DNA from: OFTM34 sp047639415
GTDB taxonomy: Bacteria > Planctomycetota > UBA1135 > GCA-002686595
NCBI GenBank assembly: GCA_047639415.1
Contig: JBLINP010000293.1
Location: forward strand, 1-5,825
Direction of reading: 5' to 3'
DNA length: 5,825 nt
The notes under the pieces were generated by a model. That model was given only the letters and a program-made list of their open reading frames with translations, ran no database searches and was not told the origin of the DNA. The translations under genes were made by a program, and so were the position numbers. Position 1 is the first letter of the stretch. Each line of letters begins with the position of its first letter. This document shows, piece by piece, positions 1-4,974 of this stretch.

Positions 1-138
1 GAAAATCATCTCCTTTGAAGGACCAGCAGGCCCTTGTGGGATAGATGACTGTCGGAAGTCGTTTTGGTTTCAGGTGCTGTGACAATTAATTGAGATCAGG
101 TCAACAATCTTGCCAGCCAGTTCTTGACTTTTTCTAGA
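1..138. other. Left-edge non-coding stretch, possible tail of an upstream gene
   Basis: No complete gene lies here. One + strand frame stays open from base 2 to a TGA at 80-82 (about 26 residues, including the run EGPAGPCGIDDC), so the last codons of an upstream gene are possible. The fragment is too short to identify and has no family signature. The rest, 83-138, is an A+T-richer leader in front of the LRR lipoprotein gene and contains the 8-bp palindrome AATTAATT (84-91). Confidence 0.3.
79..108 (+). promoter_or_regulatory. Candidate sigma70-like promoter for the LRR lipoprotein gene
   Basis: GTGACA at 79-84 matches the TTGACA -35 consensus at five of six positions. AACAAT at 103-108 matches the TATAAT -10 at four of six, with an 18-base spacer. 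Transcription would begin near 115, giving a leader of about 24 bases before the GTG at 139. The -10 is weak and the organism's promoter consensus is unknown, so this is only a candidate. Confidence 0.25.
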
Positions 139-759
139 GTGAAACGCTTTACGACCGCGTTTGTGATACTCGTGCTTGCCAGCGCATGTGGTCATTACCC
201 ACCGATCGTCGAGAGTGCTCGGGATTTTGAGAAGCTCTCTCTTGATGAGGAATCGATCCGGGCTCGGGGACTTGCTGACGAGGATATTCACGCGCTCGAG
301 CGCATGAAGAATTTGCAACATCTGGATTTCACTGGAGGATGGGCGGTGAAGGAAGCCAAGATTACAGACGACGGCGTGAAAGTTTTAGCGTCATTGAATC
401 TGCCCCTTCTCACTTCTATTCACATCGGATACAACGAAAGAGTTGGCGATCGCGCGGTTGGCTATTTAGCTGGTATGCAGCCGCTCACGATGCTCGCCTT
501 ATTCGATTGCCCGAATGTTACGGACGCAGCCCTTGTCGATTTATCCAAACGAGGCTCCGTTGTGTACCTTCTCTTAAATGGCTGTTCGGGAGTAACAGAC
601 GAGGGCGTCTTGCAGTTGGTAAATCTACGTGGGTTAGAAAGTCTAAGCCTGGACGGATGCCAGAATGTGACTGCTGAAACTGTGACCACGCTTCGGCGAA
701 TGATGCCGAGCGTCGGGATTAATAAGAATGATGACGCGTGGAAGCGAAACGGGAGATGA
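139..759 (+). CDS. Leucine-rich-repeat lipoprotein (Cys-containing LRR type)
   Basis: Predicted 206-residue lipoprotein. The N-terminus from the GTG at 139 (MKRFTTAFVILVLASACG) is a short basic region, a hydrophobic core and a lipobox-like ASA-C with Cys17 as the lipidated residue. An in-frame TTG at 124 would add five residues, but GTG 139 gives the better signal peptide. Neither start has a clear Shine-Dalgarno. Residues about 59-190 hold four to five leucine-rich repeats of roughly 25 residues of the kind LxxLxLxxCxxVTDxGVxxL; Cys124, Cys149 and Cys174 are spaced exactly 25 apart. Such Cys-containing repeats (LRR_CC, as in F-box and AMN1-like proteins) form curved protein-binding solenoids. 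Anchoring to the inner or outer membrane is expected, and Gly at +2 does not suggest inner-membrane retention. The ligand is unknown. The next gene downstream on the same strand also encodes an exported protein. Confidence 0.8.
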   Translation: MKRFTTAFVILVLASACGHYPPIVESARDFEKLSLDEESIRARGLADEDIHALERMKNLQHLDFTGGWAVKEAKITDDGVKVLASLNLPLLTSIHIGYNERVGDRAVGYLAGMQPLTMLALFDCPNVTDAALVDLSKRGSVVYLLLNGCSGVTDEGVLQLVNLRGLESLSLDGCQNVTAETVTTLRRMMPSVGINKNDDAWKRNGR

Positions 760-780
760 GCCCAAAGAAGTGAGGTTCGT

Positions 781-797
781 TTGAACTTCAAGTTCAA
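781..797. repeat. 17-bp near-perfect palindrome, candidate operator
   Basis: TTGAACTT-C-AAGTTCAA consists of two exact 8-base inverted arms around a single base, extended by a G-U and a G-C pair at 779-780/798-799. It lies 21 bases after the LRR lipoprotein stop and 53 bases before the start of the secreted-protein gene. As DNA it has the odd-symmetry form typical of a dimeric regulator site. As RNA it could form a 7-bp stem with a TCA loop. No T-run follows, so an intrinsic terminator is less likely. Confidence 0.45.
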
Positions 798-850
798 GCA
801 GACGTTCTGGTGGATTGATCGGAGTCCATTCCTCTTTCCACAACGTCGAT

Positions 851-1600
851 ATGAGCAACGAACGCACTCAACTCGGGCAGTTACTATTGCGAGCCTTGCT
901 GGGCTTGACGCTATGCCTGGTGACAAGCATCGGCTCAGGCGAAGTCGCTAATCTCGATACGGTTGCGGAACGTCACGCTGCGTTGAAAGCGAATCGAGAG
1001 GATCGGAAAAGAGACGAAGCGAACAAAGAACAGTTGGTTCGACTGCTAACCCTAGTTGCCTCTGAGGTTCCGTTCGATTGGAAAGAGCACCTACCCGTCA
1101 GTGGACACAAACGGTTCTCGCGACTTAGTCGGGAAGCGCCGTCGATAGATAAGCTGCTCAAGGTCGAAGACGGGAAGGCACTCAATCCGGCGCTCGAGGA
1201 TGTCTTTTCGCTCAGTACCGAGAGATGGGGGAGGTGCGGCTTGGCTTCGCTTTTCATGTCCGCAACTTTTGGTGCGTTGCATGACGAAGAAAACGGCGAA
1301 GCGAATTTTTACGTCTCGTACGATCCAGACATAACCAACAACTCGCTCATCTTTTCCGCGCTCGCCGGCTTGTACTGCATCGACTACGCAGCTTTTCAGC
1401 TCGTCGTGGACTGTGCGCTTTCAAAGCGGATGAGTTTCACTCACTGCGAGCTGATCACGCGGGAGCCCGATTCAACCGGTCGCAGAGTTCGCGGTTGGGG
1501 CACTTCGATTATGAGTACCCGCGAATCGATTGAGTCCCTTTTTGCGCGAAAGCGTATTTTGCAGCGATACGAAGCCTACCTGCAAACGCGCGAGCATTGA
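851..1600 (+). CDS. Secreted protein of unknown function, four conserved-looking cysteines
   Basis: I do not recognise a family. The ATG at 851 is preferred over the in-frame TTG at 815 because it gives a 249-residue protein that starts with a plausible Sec signal: MSNERTQLGQ, a hydrophobic core at about 11-28, and a possible cleavage after Gly-Glu-Val-Ala near residue 33. No Shine-Dalgarno is visible at either start. The mature part begins with a charged helical stretch (about 37-65, rich in Lys, Arg and Glu). The C-terminal half has Cys129, Cys176, Cys188 and Cys199, which could form two disulfides in the periplasm, and a hydrophobic patch around 167-190 (FSALAGLYCIDYAAFQLVVD). That patch might instead be a buried helix. 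It follows the LRR lipoprotein by 91 bases on the same strand and may be cotranscribed. It ends 21 bases from a convergent gene. Confidence 0.7.
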   Translation: MSNERTQLGQLLLRALLGLTLCLVTSIGSGEVANLDTVAERHAALKANREDRKRDEANKEQLVRLLTLVASEVPFDWKEHLPVSGHKRFSRLSREAPSIDKLLKVEDGKALNPALEDVFSLSTERWGRCGLASLFMSATFGALHDEENGEANFYVSYDPDITNNSLIFSALAGLYCIDYAAFQLVVDCALSKRMSFTHCELITREPDSTGRRVRGWGTSIMSTRESIESLFARKRILQRYEAYLQTREH

Positions 1601-1618
1601 TCGCGCGTTCGCGCGCGA
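1601..1618. terminator. Candidate bidirectional hairpin between convergent genes
   Basis: TCGCGCG-TTCG-CGCGCGA is a perfect 7-bp stem with a TTCG tetraloop, beginning at the base after the TGA of the secreted-protein gene and ending three bases before the convergent adaptor stop codon at 1622. Its symmetry lets it act on transcripts from either side. No U-tract follows in either direction, so it is not a textbook intrinsic terminator and may instead stabilise 3' ends or act with Rho. Confidence 0.5.
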
Positions 1619-1621
1619 CGC

Positions 1622-2461
1622 TTACTTCGTGAAGCGAATGCTACAGCGCAGGCCGGCTGCAATTTGAAAGTCGGGGTTCGGCAGTTCGAGTCGAACTGAA
1701 AACGTACCGCTGGCTGCATCAACGATCGGGCTAATCGTTTTGATAACCGCGGACTTGGTTTGCTTGCGCGGCTTGAGGATGGTGATCTCCGCTTTCATGC
1801 CGGCGTGCAGTTGACCGAGGAGGCCGACGGGCGCGAAGGCTTCGACAACGAGCGGGTCGAGTTGGGCAATGGTGACGATCGTCGATTCACCAGAGCGGCC
1901 GACCAGTTCGCCGGGCGAGAGCGAGCGATCGATGACGACGCCTGCGACGGGACTTTGGATTTGTCCACGATCGACGACGGCGCGTGCTCGGCGGTATTCA
2001 AATTTGGAGACGACGGAGCGCTCTTGTGCTGCCAGGACATCGAATTCAGCCATGTGGCGATCGAGCTGGCTTTGGCCGAGATTCTCCGACGACAAAATGC
2101 CGTCCTCGAAGAGCGATTGGTGATTGGCGAAGCGCTCCTCGAGATGGCCGAGCTTGACCTCGGCGGCGCGCAGTGTTGCGACTTGGCTCGAGCGCGCTTT
2201 GGCGAGGTTGGCTGCGGCGCGTTCCACCGTTTGTTCGAGTTCTGCGATGAGCTGGCCGGCTTGAACGGTGTCGCCTTCGTCTACCAAGACGGACTGGAGC
2301 AGTCCATCGGCGGCAGAACCGACGTGTACGATTCTGGAGGGGCGAATGATCGCCTCGATGTCGACGAATGCTTTCGCATTGTTCCCGGGGGGGGTCGTCG
2401 CAGCGCCGAGTAAGACGCAGCCCAAGAGGGCGAGTAGAAGGGTTTTGATCGCGGATGTCAT
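1622..2461 (-). CDS. Periplasmic adaptor (membrane fusion) protein, HlyD/RND type
   Basis: 279-residue adaptor of the family that links inner-membrane transporters to outer-membrane channels. The ATG start gives a Sec signal at about 1-21 (MTSAIKTLLLALLGCVLLGA). Next come the first half of a lipoyl-like domain (about 45-76, with DGLLQSVLVDEGDTVQAGQLI), an alpha-helical hairpin (about 77-160), the second lipoyl half (about 166-191, GQIQSPVAGVVIDRSLSPGE), a beta-barrel segment (about 201-228) and a membrane-proximal segment (about 238-277, with ISPIVDAASGTFSVRLELPNP). All standard parts are present, but the protein is shorter than typical RND adaptors (about 370-400 residues). No pump or outer-membrane channel gene is in the window. 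It lies 107 bases downstream of the VTC-domain gene on the same strand, so it is probably part of that unit. A run of eight C encodes Thr23-Pro24-Pro25. Confidence 0.87.
   Translation of the reverse strand: MTSAIKTLLLALLGCVLLGAATTPPGNNAKAFVDIEAIIRPSRIVHVGSAADGLLQSVLVDEGDTVQAGQLIAELEQTVERAAANLAKARSSQVATLRAAEVKLGHLEERFANHQSLFEDGILSSENLGQSQLDRHMAEFDVLAAQERSVVSKFEYRRARAVVDRGQIQSPVAGVVIDRSLSPGELVGRSGESTIVTIAQLDPLVVEAFAPVGLLGQLHAGMKAEITILKPRKQTKSAVIKTISPIVDAASGTFSVRLELPNPDFQIAAGLRCSIRFTK
2387..2394. repeat. Homopolymer run of eight G (C on the coding strand)
   Basis: Eight consecutive G on the + strand read as eight C in the adaptor gene, covering codons 23-25 (Thr-Pro-Pro) just after the signal peptide. 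The frame is intact as given. Such runs are prone to slippage in replication and to sequencing errors. Confidence 0.9.
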
Positions 2462-2568
2462 GCTATTGGAAACCTATGGGGATCCCAATAAATCGGAACA
2501 GGAGATCTCCGGTCTGGAGCGAAACTACGATTCGGCGCCTCGATTGAAGCGCCTTCGTCCGCGATGCG
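2462..2568. other. Intergenic leader of the adaptor gene with stacked inverted repeats
   Basis: The 107 bases between the VTC-domain gene and the adaptor gene hold three inverted structures. GGCGC (2534-2538) pairs with GCGCC (2549-2553) just after the VTC gene stop. GGAGATCTCC (2501-2510) is a perfect 10-bp palindrome. TATTGG (2464-2469) pairs with CCAATA (2485-2490), right before the adaptor ATG and enclosing the palindrome GGGATCCC (2479-2486). No convincing promoter or Shine-Dalgarno is visible on the - strand. The gap could hold an internal regulatory site, or the hairpins could lower readthrough into the adaptor gene. Confidence 0.4.
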
Positions 2569-3303
2569 TTATTCGAAGAGCAGCGATGCGTCCGGGGCTT
2601 CGCCAGGGCGGGACGCAATGACGAACTTCGAGCATTTATCTACGCGCAGCGGCAACCGGTTGAGCAGCGATTTGGCGTAGTCGTAATGCTCTGCCGCGCA
2701 TTTAGCTTCCACGATCAAAAGATTGGGCGTCGGAGTGCGATGCTTAGCGCTGAGTAGGAAACGATTTCGCTGGTCGAAGGTTTCGACGTTGCGATCCACC
2801 GTGATGCGCACCAGGTTGTCCGAGGTGGAATAGTATTCGCGTTGGTAGGAGATCCACTGAACCGGCATCGGGTTGCCCTCGCGTGTGCGGGCCCAAAATC
2901 CCGTGAGATCACCGAGCACGTCTTTTGCGAATTGAGTGCGATTGGAGCCCGTGACTCGAATGTCCTTGTCGATGGGGATCACGTGCTTCCAGCCAAGCAT
3001 ATTCTCGCGCACTTTCTGCTCGAGCTTTCCTCGCACAACGTCGCGATCTGGCCCGTACCAGCGAAATCGAACCTTTTCGCGATGGCTAACGCCGGACAAA
3101 TTCTCTTCGAGAGCGCGACCGTGCAAGGTGTCAAAGTAGATACTCTGAACTTGGCGCGGCGGATAGAGCTTGGTTACGCCAGCGGGACTAAGCTGAACCC
3201 TCGCTAAAAGTTCGCCATGCGAACTCGCTTGGCAAACCATCTTGATCTCATAGCGAAGATCAGGGCGCTCGTCTTCTTTAACCCTCGAAACCAAGTTGGA
3301 CAT
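2569..3303 (-). CDS. VTC-domain protein, polyphosphate polymerase-like
   Basis: 244-residue soluble protein consisting almost wholly of a VTC domain, a member of the triphosphate tunnel fold. In yeast Vtc4 this domain makes polyphosphate from ATP on the cytosolic face of a membrane. Visible motifs, in order along the beta strands: RYEIKM (17-22), SIYFDT (54-59), REKVRFRWYG (75-84), KLEQK (93-97), YQREYY (153-158), RITVDRNV (166-173), VEAKC (198-202) and CSKFVIA (224-230). Alternating basic residues (Lys21, Arg79, Arg81, Lys93, Arg155, Arg166, Lys226) and acidic Glu95 and Glu199 are the expected tunnel-lining phosphate- and metal-binding positions; their one-to-one match to Vtc4 was not checked. 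There is no signal peptide or membrane helix, so it should be cytosolic. It starts 14 bases after the DUF4956 gene, its likely membrane partner. Polymerase activity is inferred from the fold; other triphosphate chemistry is possible. Confidence 0.88.
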   Translation of the reverse strand: MSNLVSRVKEDERPDLRYEIKMVCQASSHGELLARVQLSPAGVTKLYPPRQVQSIYFDTLHGRALEENLSGVSHREKVRFRWYGPDRDVVRGKLEQKVRENMLGWKHVIPIDKDIRVTGSNRTQFAKDVLGDLTGFWARTREGNPMPVQWISYQREYYSTSDNLVRITVDRNVETFDQRNRFLLSAKHRTPTPNLLIVEAKCAAEHYDYAKSLLNRLPLRVDKCSKFVIASRPGEAPDASLLFE

Positions 3304-3312
3304 GACAGAGCG

Positions 3313-3326
3313 CTCGACTAGTCGAG
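3313..3326. repeat. 14-bp perfect palindrome at the DUF4956 stop codon
   Basis: CTCGACTAGTCGAG is identical to its reverse complement. The TAG stop of the - strand DUF4956 gene (3318-3320) lies at its centre, and the VTC gene begins ten bases further on. In RNA it could form a 5-bp stem with a CUAG loop, placing a hairpin exactly at the junction of the two cistrons. Confidence 0.6.
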
Positions 3327-4013
3327 ACTGCTAGATTCGACGATGGTGATGGAGGCCGTCGGCAAGGCCGAGCGAACGCGCGAGATGAGCGGACCGATCT
3401 TGCTAGGGTCTTCGAGATCTAAAATCAGGTTGGCGTCGAAAACAGTGTCGTGCGAATCCACGCGCCTAAGATCGACTCGTCGTGCGTCGTGGCTTGCTTC
3501 AGCAACAAGCAGATCAAGTGCCTTTTCGGGCGTCAAATCACCAGTTTCTGAAGTAGTCAGGTCTACGTTGACATGCACCAAAGTGCGTGCGCCAAGAGCT
3601 TTGAGTGCCGACTTACTCTGCAGTGCCAAATAACCTAATGTGATGAGCACCATTGCCGATGTGGCCACCACTTGATCAGCGCCAAGACCAAGGCCGATGG
3701 CGACCGCAAGGAACAGGTAGGAGAGTTCCTCCGGCTCTTTGATCGGCGTACGGAATCGAATGATTGAGAGTGCGCCGACGAGTCCCAACGAAAGAGCCAC
3801 TGATGTTTTGACGATCGAGATCACGATCATCGTAGTGGCTGCCATGAAGATCAAAATTCGGGCGAACTTGCGCTTGTTGGACAGAACGATCGAGTAACGA
3901 AGGTAGTGCCAGCTCAAGATTTGCGAGAGAAAAAGTACCAGCACGAGGTTTTGGATCGTGTGGAGGACTTCGAGGTCTTTGAAGACGGTCTCGGTGAAGT
4001 TCAGTTCAGGCAT
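3318..4013 (-). CDS. DUF4956 integral membrane protein
   Basis: 231-residue inner-membrane protein. Hydrophobic segments lie at about 18-36, 52-69, 72-85, 97-112 and 114-131. Between and around the third and fourth is the family signature SLGLVGALSIIRFRTPIKEP (75-94), followed by EELSYLFLAVAIGLGLGA. The charged loop Arg86, Arg88, Lys92, Glu93, Glu95, Glu96 within a membrane region is the hallmark of the family. Residues about 145-231 are soluble, with an alternating strand-helix pattern compatible with a ferredoxin-like domain (TLVHVNVDL, then a helix at 162-172, then further strands ending TASITIVES). The biochemical role is unknown. Genes of this family commonly sit beside VTC-domain genes, as here (14-base gap), so it probably anchors or serves that enzyme at the membrane. 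The start is an ATG with no Shine-Dalgarno. It heads the three-gene - strand unit, so the promoter should lie in 4014-4210. Confidence 0.85.
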   Translation of the reverse strand: MPELNFTETVFKDLEVLHTIQNLVLVLFLSQILSWHYLRYSIVLSNKRKFARILIFMAATTMIVISIVKTSVALSLGLVGALSIIRFRTPIKEPEELSYLFLAVAIGLGLGADQVVATSAMVLITLGYLALQSKSALKALGARTLVHVNVDLTTSETGDLTPEKALDLLVAEASHDARRVDLRRVDSHDTVFDANLILDLEDPSKIGPLISRVRSALPTASITIVESSSLD

Positions 4014-4100
4014 GAGGCGGAGTAGTAGGGGCTGTCAGCGTCTACTGGTAGGAGGGTAGCTAGACTCAAAGCCACTATGGGGTCTGTGAAATTTGGCAGA

Positions 4101-4117
4101 GCCCGTGTTATTCGGGC
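4101..4117. repeat. Small hairpin in the divergent control region
   Basis: GCCCG (4101-4105) pairs with CGGGC (4113-4117) around a 7-base loop. A second pairing, AGAGCC (4098-4103) with GGCTCT (4135-4140), shares bases with this stem and encloses the 12-bp palindrome, so the two folds exclude each other. Upstream of the amidotransferase gene this could be an alternative-structure leader, but the stems are short and no leader peptide was found. Confidence 0.3.
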
Positions 4118-4120
4118 GGG

Positions 4121-4132
4121 GATGATATCATC
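4121..4132. promoter_or_regulatory. 12-bp perfect palindrome, candidate shared operator
   Basis: GATGATATCATC equals its own reverse complement and lies in the 197-base gap between the divergent DUF4956 and amidotransferase genes. Because of the symmetry it contains TATCAT, a five-of-six match to the TATAAT -10 box, on both strands, but no good -35 was seen on either side. It could be a regulator site controlling both directions or the core of overlapping promoters. A second -10-like GATAAT lies at 4182-4187, closer to the amidotransferase start, and it also lacks a clear -35. Confidence 0.4.
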
Positions 4133-4200
4133 TCGGCTCTTTGGAGGGTCCGGGTGAAGGTCGATCGGCGGCCGCTGTTCGGATAATCATCAAGTGTTCC

Positions 4201-4204
4201 GGAG
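4201..4204 (+). promoter_or_regulatory. Shine-Dalgarno fixing the GTG start of the amidotransferase
   Basis: GGAG lies six bases before the GTG at 4211, a normal spacing. It supports this start and is the only convincing ribosome binding site in the window. Confidence 0.7.
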
Positions 4205-4210
4205 TAAGCC

Positions 4211-4798
4211 GTGATTCTGCTGGTCGACAACTACGATTCCTTCACCTTCAATTTGGTGCAGTCGTTGGAAGTTGCCGGGGCCGAGGTCGTGGTGCGTCGG
4301 AATGACGAGGTCGAAGCTTCTTTCCTATCGGAGTGGAAGCTAGAGGCTCTGGTCATCAGTCCAGGCCCCGGGAACCCAGATGGAGCAGGACGCTGCCTCG
4401 AGCTGTTGGCTCAATGTCCGCCCGGGCTGCCGGTATTGGGCGTCTGTCTGGGGCACCAAGTCATCGTTCAGCACTACGGGGGAACCCTCGAGTTCGATCC
4501 GGAGCCGGTTCATGGTCGCGCCACGAATATCTTTCATCATGGCACCGACCTCTTCGCGGATTTGCCAGTTCCTATGGAGGCGGGTCGTTATCACTCGATT
4601 CGAGCCGCTGAGCTGCCGGCGGTTTTGAAGCGAACGGCTTGGACGGAATCGGATGAGATCATGGCCGTCGCCCACGAGAGCGCGCCTCATTTCGGAATCC
4701 AATTTCATCCCGAGTCGATCCTGACTCCGCACGGCGACGCTCTAATCGAAAACTTTCTCCGATTGGCGCGGAGCATGCCAGTGGATTTGGAACCTTGA
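4211..4798 (+). CDS. trpG/pabA: Glutamine amidotransferase of anthranilate/aminodeoxychorismate synthase
   Basis: 195-residue class I glutamine amidotransferase, a full-length stand-alone subunit. It hydrolyses glutamine and passes ammonia to a chorismate-using partner, making anthranilate (tryptophan pathway, with TrpE) or 4-amino-4-deoxychorismate (folate pathway, with PabB). Signature motifs: the family start MILLVDNYDSFTFNLVQ (1-17), the oxyanion region SPGPGNP (50-56), the nucleophile elbow GVCLGHQ with Cys79 (77-83), YHS (127-129), and FHPES with His166 and Glu168 completing the triad. The GTG start is supported by GGAG six bases upstream. TrpG and PabA cannot be told apart from this sequence, and one protein may serve both pathways. 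No trpE, pabB, trpD or pabC lies beside it in the window, so it appears to be transcribed alone, divergently from the DUF4956 unit. Confidence 0.93.
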   Translation: MILLVDNYDSFTFNLVQSLEVAGAEVVVRRNDEVEASFLSEWKLEALVISPGPGNPDGAGRCLELLAQCPPGLPVLGVCLGHQVIVQHYGGTLEFDPEPVHGRATNIFHHGTDLFADLPVPMEAGRYHSIRAAELPAVLKRTAWTESDEIMAVAHESAPHFGIQFHPESILTPHGDALIENFLRLARSMPVDLEP

Positions 4799-4974
4799 GG
4801 AGCCGAATCTCGTGAAAAGCGGCCGCTTCAACCTGTCTCGAGTATTGAATTCCCATAGGACACACTCCGACGAAGTACGGCTCGCGCTTTCGACCGGCCT
4901 TTAGCTGCTCGTAAGTTCACCATGCAAGAAGGCGCCCTTGCTTGCATAGTGAGCGCCGTCGTCCTCTTCAGGGA
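4799..4974. other. Convergent intergenic region, 176 bases, no gene
   Basis: No reading frame of note lies here. It contains the perfect 12-bp palindrome AAGCGGCCGCTT (4817-4828), 18 bases after the amidotransferase stop, which could form a short stem in its transcript. It also holds the larger bulged hairpin at 4922-4947, described separately. The two may mark the 3' ends of the two converging transcripts, one for each side. Confidence 0.5.
4922..4947. terminator. Strong bulged hairpin between convergent genes
   Basis: ATGCAAG (4922-4928) pairs with CTTGCAT (4941-4947). The stem continues as AAGG (4929-4932) with CCTT (4936-4939) after a single bulged G at 4940, closing on a CGC loop. That is eleven pairs in 26 bases. 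It lies 27 bases downstream of the BamE-like gene stop on the - strand and 123 bases past the amidotransferase stop on the + strand. No U-run follows on either side, so termination is inferred from position and stability only. Confidence 0.5.

Noticed and set aside
815..850. TTG start for the secreted protein, adding 12 residues
   Set aside because: The added residues (MIGVHSSFHNVD) would push the signal peptide inward, and there is no ribosome binding site; ATG at 851 is more natural.
462..926. 154-codon - strand reading frame across the LRR gene and the following gap
   Set aside because: It overlaps two better-supported genes, has no family signal, and its Ser/Arg-rich composition looks like an out-of-frame translation.
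1760..2413. Long + strand reading frame (217 codons) opposite the adaptor gene
   Set aside because: It is the antisense shadow of a GC-rich gene whose own product has a signal peptide and complete adaptor domains; the shadow protein has no recognisable motif.
2842..3207. 121-codon + strand reading frame inside the VTC gene
   Set aside because: The - strand product carries the VTC motifs in order; this frame has none.
4014..4210. Trp-type attenuator or T-box ahead of the amidotransferase
   Set aside because: No Trp-codon leader peptide, no T-box sequence and no U-tract terminator were found; only short stems are present.
4340..4732. 130-codon - strand reading frame inside the amidotransferase gene
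   Set aside because: It is fully nested in a gene with an intact catalytic triad and a ribosome binding site.
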